Shown here: one piece after another, positions 59,923-64,000 of the stretch
How the letters are laid out: each line of letters starts with the position of its first letter
Position numbering within the stretch: the stretch's first letter is position 1
DNA from: Rapana venosa
Lineage: Eukaryota > Mollusca > Gastropoda > Neogastropoda > Muricidae
DNA: 64,000 nucleotides
Reading direction: 5' to 3'
NCBI GenBank assembly: GCA_028751875.1
Contig: CM054135.1
Coordinates: 66,658,747 to 66,722,746 of the forward strand
Made by a program: the position numbers and the translations under genes
The notes under the pieces: model-generated
The model's database searches: none
What the model was told of the DNA's origin: nothing
What the model saw: only the letters and a program-made list of their open reading frames with translations

Positions 59923-60730
59923 AAAATTTCTAATACCTCTGGGTCCTTCAGCTTCTCAAGGTCAAATTTGATCCTGATGTTGTTCCGCTTGTGGATTTTC
60001 TTTAGACGTAGTCGGAAAGTCATCATCACAAGATCATGATCACTCCCTATGTCTGCTCCTGGAAAACTTCGTGTCTGTGCGATGTTAACGCTAGACTGAA
60101 ACCGTCTTTTCACCATGATGTAATCTATTTGGTTGTGGTGTTCTCCATTTGGGCTATGCCATGTCCATTTTCTGGATTTCTTGTGTGGGCCAAGTGTATT
60201 CACTAGCTGGAGGTGGTTGTTACTGGCAAACTCCAGGAGTCTCAAGCCTCTTTCATTTGATTGGTTATTACAATGTGGCCCACAAACGCCCTCCCAGTCT
60301 TTCCATGCATCTTCTCCTACCTTGGCGTTCCAGTCACCTTGCACAACGAGGATGTCTTTCTTGGGAGTTTGATTCAGAACCTCTTGTAGCTGGTCATAAA
60401 ATTCTTCTACGGCTTCATCTGTGCAGTCTGATGTAGGGGCGTATGCCTGTACTATAGTTATGTTAAAGGGGGTTGCTCTCAGGCGGATGGTAATAAGTCT
60501 GCTGGACACAGGCTGACAGCTCATGACGGTGTTCACGGTGTCTTTGTGAACGAGAAACCCCACGCCGTGTTCATGTTTATCCTGTTTTCCACTGTAGTAT
60601 AATTTGTGGTCTTCCTGGGTCGTTGTTTCTCCCATGTTTTTCCACCTGACTTCGCAGAGCCCAAGGATGTGCCATTGATATCTGGACATCTCATGTGTCA
60701 GTTCTTCCACTTTGCCTGCAGCTCTTAGTG
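59923..60730 (-). pseudogene. RTE endonuclease domain (APE type), inverted segment
   Basis: An open minus-strand frame: LRAAGKVEELTHEMSRYQWHILGLCEVRWKN at the start, FLVHKDTVNTV, VQAYAPTSD, VVQGDWNAKVG (the APE 'GDFNa.iG' metal site as GDWNA), WTWHSPNGEHHNQIDYI and GADIGSDHDLVMM (catalytic SDHD). All main APE motifs are present. It begins at the truncated Thr-Leu of 'RTLRAAGK', so the true N-terminus is missing. The frame continues left past LEIF into CR1/L2 sequence, which is not part of the protein. Confidence 0.88.
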
Positions 60731-62807
60731 TTTTTCAAGCAAGGATAGGTGGAAAGTTTGCAGCACTCACTGTGATAGACTCAGACATAGATACACTGAC
60801 GAATAGTTTCAATACAGCAGTGACTGAAACAACAAACGAGCTTCTTGGCAAACACCGACCAGTCAAAAAACCATGGGTCACACCTAACATCCTACAACTA
60901 TGCGACAAGCGTAGAGAGTTGAAGAAAAAGAAAAATGAAACAAAAGAAAGAGCAGAACAATATAGGGCAGTCAACAAAAGAATCAGGCAGTCCATGACGG
61001 AGGCAAAAGAGAAATGGATCGGTGAGCAGTGCCAAGACATTGAAGAGAACATCAAGAAAAACAATAGCAAGAAAGCATATCAGCTGGTGAAAGACCTGAC
61101 TAGCACGAAACAGAGAAAAGGTTTAACAATCCAAGACAAAAATGGGAAGTGTCTCACTGACGACCAGGATATTCTGAATAGATGGACAGAATACTGCTCC
61201 GACCTGTATAACTATAGAACCGCAGGAGATCCAGATGTCCTTAATGTACCCGAAAGCAAAGACACAGACAGTCACCCTATCCTCCGAGAAGAAGTGGAAA
61301 CAGCAGTCCGATCGCTGAAAAAGGGGAAGTCAGCAGGGGCTGACAACATTCCAGCTGAGTTGGTCCAAGCTGGAGGGGAAGCCATGATCAGCGCCCTACT
61401 AAGAATCTGCAACAAGATCTGGCAGACAGGAAAATGGCCAACACCATGGACACAGTCATTCATCATCACCCTCCCCAAGAAAGGAAATCTACAACAATGC
61501 CATAATTACCGCACAATCAGCCTCATATGTCACCCAAGCAAGGTCATGCTGCAGATAATATTGAATAGACTGAAGCCACAAGCAGAGACCATCATTGCTG
61601 AGGAACAAGCAGGTTTCAGAGCAGGGCGCAGCACAACAGAACAGATATTCAACCTCAGAATATATGTGAGCGGTACCTTCAACATCAACAAGACCTTTAC
61701 CACGTATTTATCGATTTTAAGAAGGCATTTGACAGGGTTTGGCATGCAGCTTTGTGGGCAACCATGAATTTGTACAGCATCAATGCAAACCTGATCAGAG
61801 TCATCAAACAGCTGTACAGCGAGGCCACCAGTGCAGTGTACTACAACAACAACATTGGAGAATGGTTTCAAACAACAGTTGGAGTAAGGCAGGGCTGTCT
61901 ACTCTCACCCACTCTTTTCAACATATTCCTTGAGAGAATCATGGCTGATGCACTGGAACATCATGAAGGATCAGTCAGCATTGGTGGCAGAACGATCACA
62001 AACCTCCGCTTCGCAGATGACATTGATGGAATAGCAGGATCAGAAAAAGAGCTTGCCAGCCTAACAGAACACTTGAATAAGGCCTCCAAAACATACGGCA
62101 TGAAAATCAGTGCAGAGAAGACCAAACTGATGACTAATAACACCAACGGCATTAGCACTGATATCAGGGTTAATGACCAGAAGCTGGAAACAGTTCAAAG
62201 CTTTAAGTACCTGGGAGCCATTGTATCAGACCAGGGATCCAAGCCAGAAGTAGTATGCAGGACTGCACAGACAATAACAGCTTTGTCAAAACTAAACACT
62301 ATCTGGAGAGATAAGAATATCTCACTTATCTCCAAGATCAGACTAATGCGCTCCCTTGTCATATCCATATTTCTGTATGCCTGTGAATCATGGACCCTGA
62401 CTGCAGAGTTGGAGAGAAGAGTACAGGCAGTGGAGATGAGATGCTTTCGGAGACTCCTTGGCATCTCCTACAAAGACCACATAAGCAACGAAAGCGTGCA
62501 TAACAGAATCCAGCAAACCATTGGACCCTATGAAAACCTTCTAACGATCGTGAAAAAGCGTAAACTTAAATGGTATGGGCATGTCACAAGATCCCAAGGA
62601 ATTACAAAGACAGTTTTGCAAGGCACTGTCCAAGGAGGAAGAAGAAGAGGCAGACCAAGGAAGAGCTGGGAGGATAACATCAGCGAATGGACAGGCCTAG
62701 AACTCAACAAAACCCTGAGAAAGGCAGAACAGAGAGAGGAATGGAGGGAACTGGTTGTTGAGTCTTTGAGGGTGCCCCCACGGTCGTCAGACTACGGGAC
62801 AGATAGA
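59923..62807. mobile_element. RTE-type retrotransposon, young, with inverted 5' segment, nested in CR1/L2
   Basis: 59923 to about 60730 reads on the minus strand (endonuclease); 60731-62807 reads on the plus strand (RT). The endonuclease ends LEKLKDPEVLEIF at the left edge, and the RT starts FQARIGGKFAAL at 60737, so the two pieces are adjacent in normal copies. The target duplication TAGATAGAAGGA lies at 59911-59922 and 62808-62819, merging with a (GATA)n tail. The uninterrupted site is seen at about 42680-42710 (reverse) in another CR1/L2 copy. Both frames are open over long distances, making this the least decayed element in the window. Confidence 0.95.
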
Positions 62808-62810
62808 TAG
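60731..62810 (+). pseudogene. RTE reverse transcriptase domain, one frameshift
   Basis: First part (60731 to about 61663): linker with WVTPNILQLCDKRRELKKKK, VKDLTSTKQRKGLTIQDKNG, GKSAGADNIPAELVQAGG, WTQSFIITLPKKGNLQQCHNYRTISL and EEQAGFRAGRSTTEQIFNLR. A single-base loss near 61663 shifts the frame. The second part carries VFIDFKKAFDRVWHAALW, VGVRQGCLLSPTLFNIFLE, RFADDIDGIAG (catalytic FADD, 62005-62035), SFKYLGAIVSDQGS, YACESWTL and the C-terminal LKWYGHVTRSQG...GRPRKSWEDN tail. No other break was seen. Confidence 0.9.
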
Positions 62811-64000
62811 ATAGAAGGACAGACATATTGCCAAATTCTATTGAAGCTGTTGTGATGGAAGAAAGTTTGTGTTTGGTCTCTGCAAGCATGGCTTCGGTTT
62901 TATCTGCATTTAGCTGTAACTTGTTTTGTATCATCCAATTTTGGATATCTTGAAGGCAGTAGGACATATTTGTCAAAAGAGAAGGCAGATTTTTAGGTGT
63001 ATCACTGCTAAGAATCTGAGTCATCTGCATAAAAATGATGGCTGACTTGATGACAGTTTATTATATGTGAGAGTGAACAGAACATGGCCCAGAACTAATC
63101 CCTGTGGGACTTAACATTCCAGTTTGGCAGGTGTTGATTGAATCTTATTTACTGTAACTGTGTGGAATCGGTCTGTAAGGTATGAGCTGAACCAGGTGAG
63201 GGCTGTGTCTTTAATACCAAACGTATTTTGGAGACGGTAGAGAAGAATTGAGTGGTCTATAGTGTCTAAGGCTGCAGATAAGTTGAGGAGAGTGAGAAGG
63301 GAGAGATTTTCTGAGTCAGAAGCGTGTTTCAGGTGTGCACTAGGGTAGTGTCGGTGCTGTGGTTGGCACAATAGGCACACTGAAAAGGGGGAAGGAGATT
63401 GTTGGAGTGAAGATGGTTGTTGACTTGTTTCAGAACAACTTTTTCAAGGACTTTAGAGATAACAGGTAGGTTAGAAACAGGTCTATAATTTTTTAGAATG
63501 TTAGGGTAGAGGTTGTGCTTTTTGAGTAGAGGTGTAGCTATTGCAGTTTTGAGAGTTGATGGAAAAATTCCTGAGAGAAGAGATGAGTTTACTATTTTCG
63601 TGATAGTGGGTATGAGCTGTGGAATGCACTGAGTGAGAAGAGAAACAGGTACAGGATCAAGATTGCATGATTTTTGTCATTTCTTTCAGAATTGTCTTGA
63701 TTTCTTTCTCGCTTGTTGGATGAAAGAAATGAAGAGGAATGCCAGTGAATTGGGGATCAGGAGGCGCAGGTTGGAAAGAAGTCTGATCCAGTCTGGAGTG
63801 AATGTTGCGGACTTTATCAGAGAAGAATGAAGAAAATATTGCAGTTCAGAGTGGCTGTGAGCAGTGGGCAGAGGGCTTGCCTTTGCATATCCCAGAAGAG
63901 ATGGGATGAGGGAAAAGAGAGATTTCATGGACGTAGCGTCAAGAACTTGAGCAGAGTAATACTTTGTATGTAATGGAGGGTCCTCTTATTGAAATTCTGG
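62808..64000 (-). mobile_element. CR1/L2-type LINE, 5' continuation, runs off the window
   Basis: Minus strand: QNKLQLNADKTEAMLAETKHKLSSI (62930-62850), FLCR*LRFLA in the YADD region near 63010, ALDTIDHSILLYRLQNTFGIKDTALTWFSSYLTDRFHTV (63270-63150), IVTPLLKKHNLYPNILKNYRPVSNLPVISKVLEKVV (63550-63440). Then the linker DATSMKSLFSLIPSLLGYAKASP and SATFTPDWIRLLSN. Several stops. It is collinear with 41530-42680 of the plus-strand copy. Confidence 0.9.

Overview
This window looks like animal nuclear DNA, most likely from a lophotrochozoan and probably a gastropod mollusc. The grounds are intron-split coding sequence, very many long (CA)n and (GA)n microsatellites, and dense populations of RTE-, CR1/L2-, Nimb/I-, DIRS- and Penelope-type retroelements with several tRNA-derived SINE families. 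There are no bacterial-style operons. The phylum is an inference from repeat content, not a demonstrated assignment.

Only one convincing host gene was found: a class C (metabotropic glutamate receptor-like) G-protein-coupled receptor on the minus strand. Five exons can be placed with canonical GT/AG borders and matching phases: 56394-56187, 55233-55053, 35585-35316, 27366-26308 and 8502-8029 (stop). They encode about 730 residues: most of the Venus-flytrap ligand-binding domain, a nine-cysteine CRD with a CCWxC core, seven membrane segments and a very short tail. The signal peptide and the first part of the ligand-binding domain lie beyond the right edge. Introns inside the window are about 0.95, 19.5, 7.9 and 17.8 kb.

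Almost everything else is repeat sequence inside or beside those introns. From left to right: 0-8 kb holds a non-LTR fragment, a Penelope GIY-YIG fragment, an RTE remnant with a SINE in it, and microsatellites. The last intron (8.5-26.3 kb) holds a decayed TE-like gene (10.99-12.43 kb), two tRNA-headed SINEs, two jockey-like reverse transcriptase fragments, an ~830 bp composite SINE, a tRNA/5S-rRNA chimeric SINE, and a DIRS-like element broken by a CR1/L2 and an RTE. The 27.4-35.3 kb intron holds two RTE copies and two SINE-C copies.

The 35.6-55.0 kb intron is a nest. A plus-strand Nimb/I-type element (38.17-52.2 kb) is interrupted by a SINE, by a full-size CR1/L2 (8-bp target duplication), and by a minus-strand Nimb copy. 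That minus-strand copy is itself interrupted by an RTE and by a TTAA-flanked piggyBac-like insert. Right of the last exon, a CR1/L2 element (59.04-64.0 kb) is split by a young RTE.

Both inserted RTEs (46261-49338 and 59923-62807) carry an inverted 5' segment, the signature of twin priming. In both cases target duplications can be read, and a related element in this window supplies the uninterrupted site. No CRISPR array, bacterial system or functional tRNA/rRNA gene was found.
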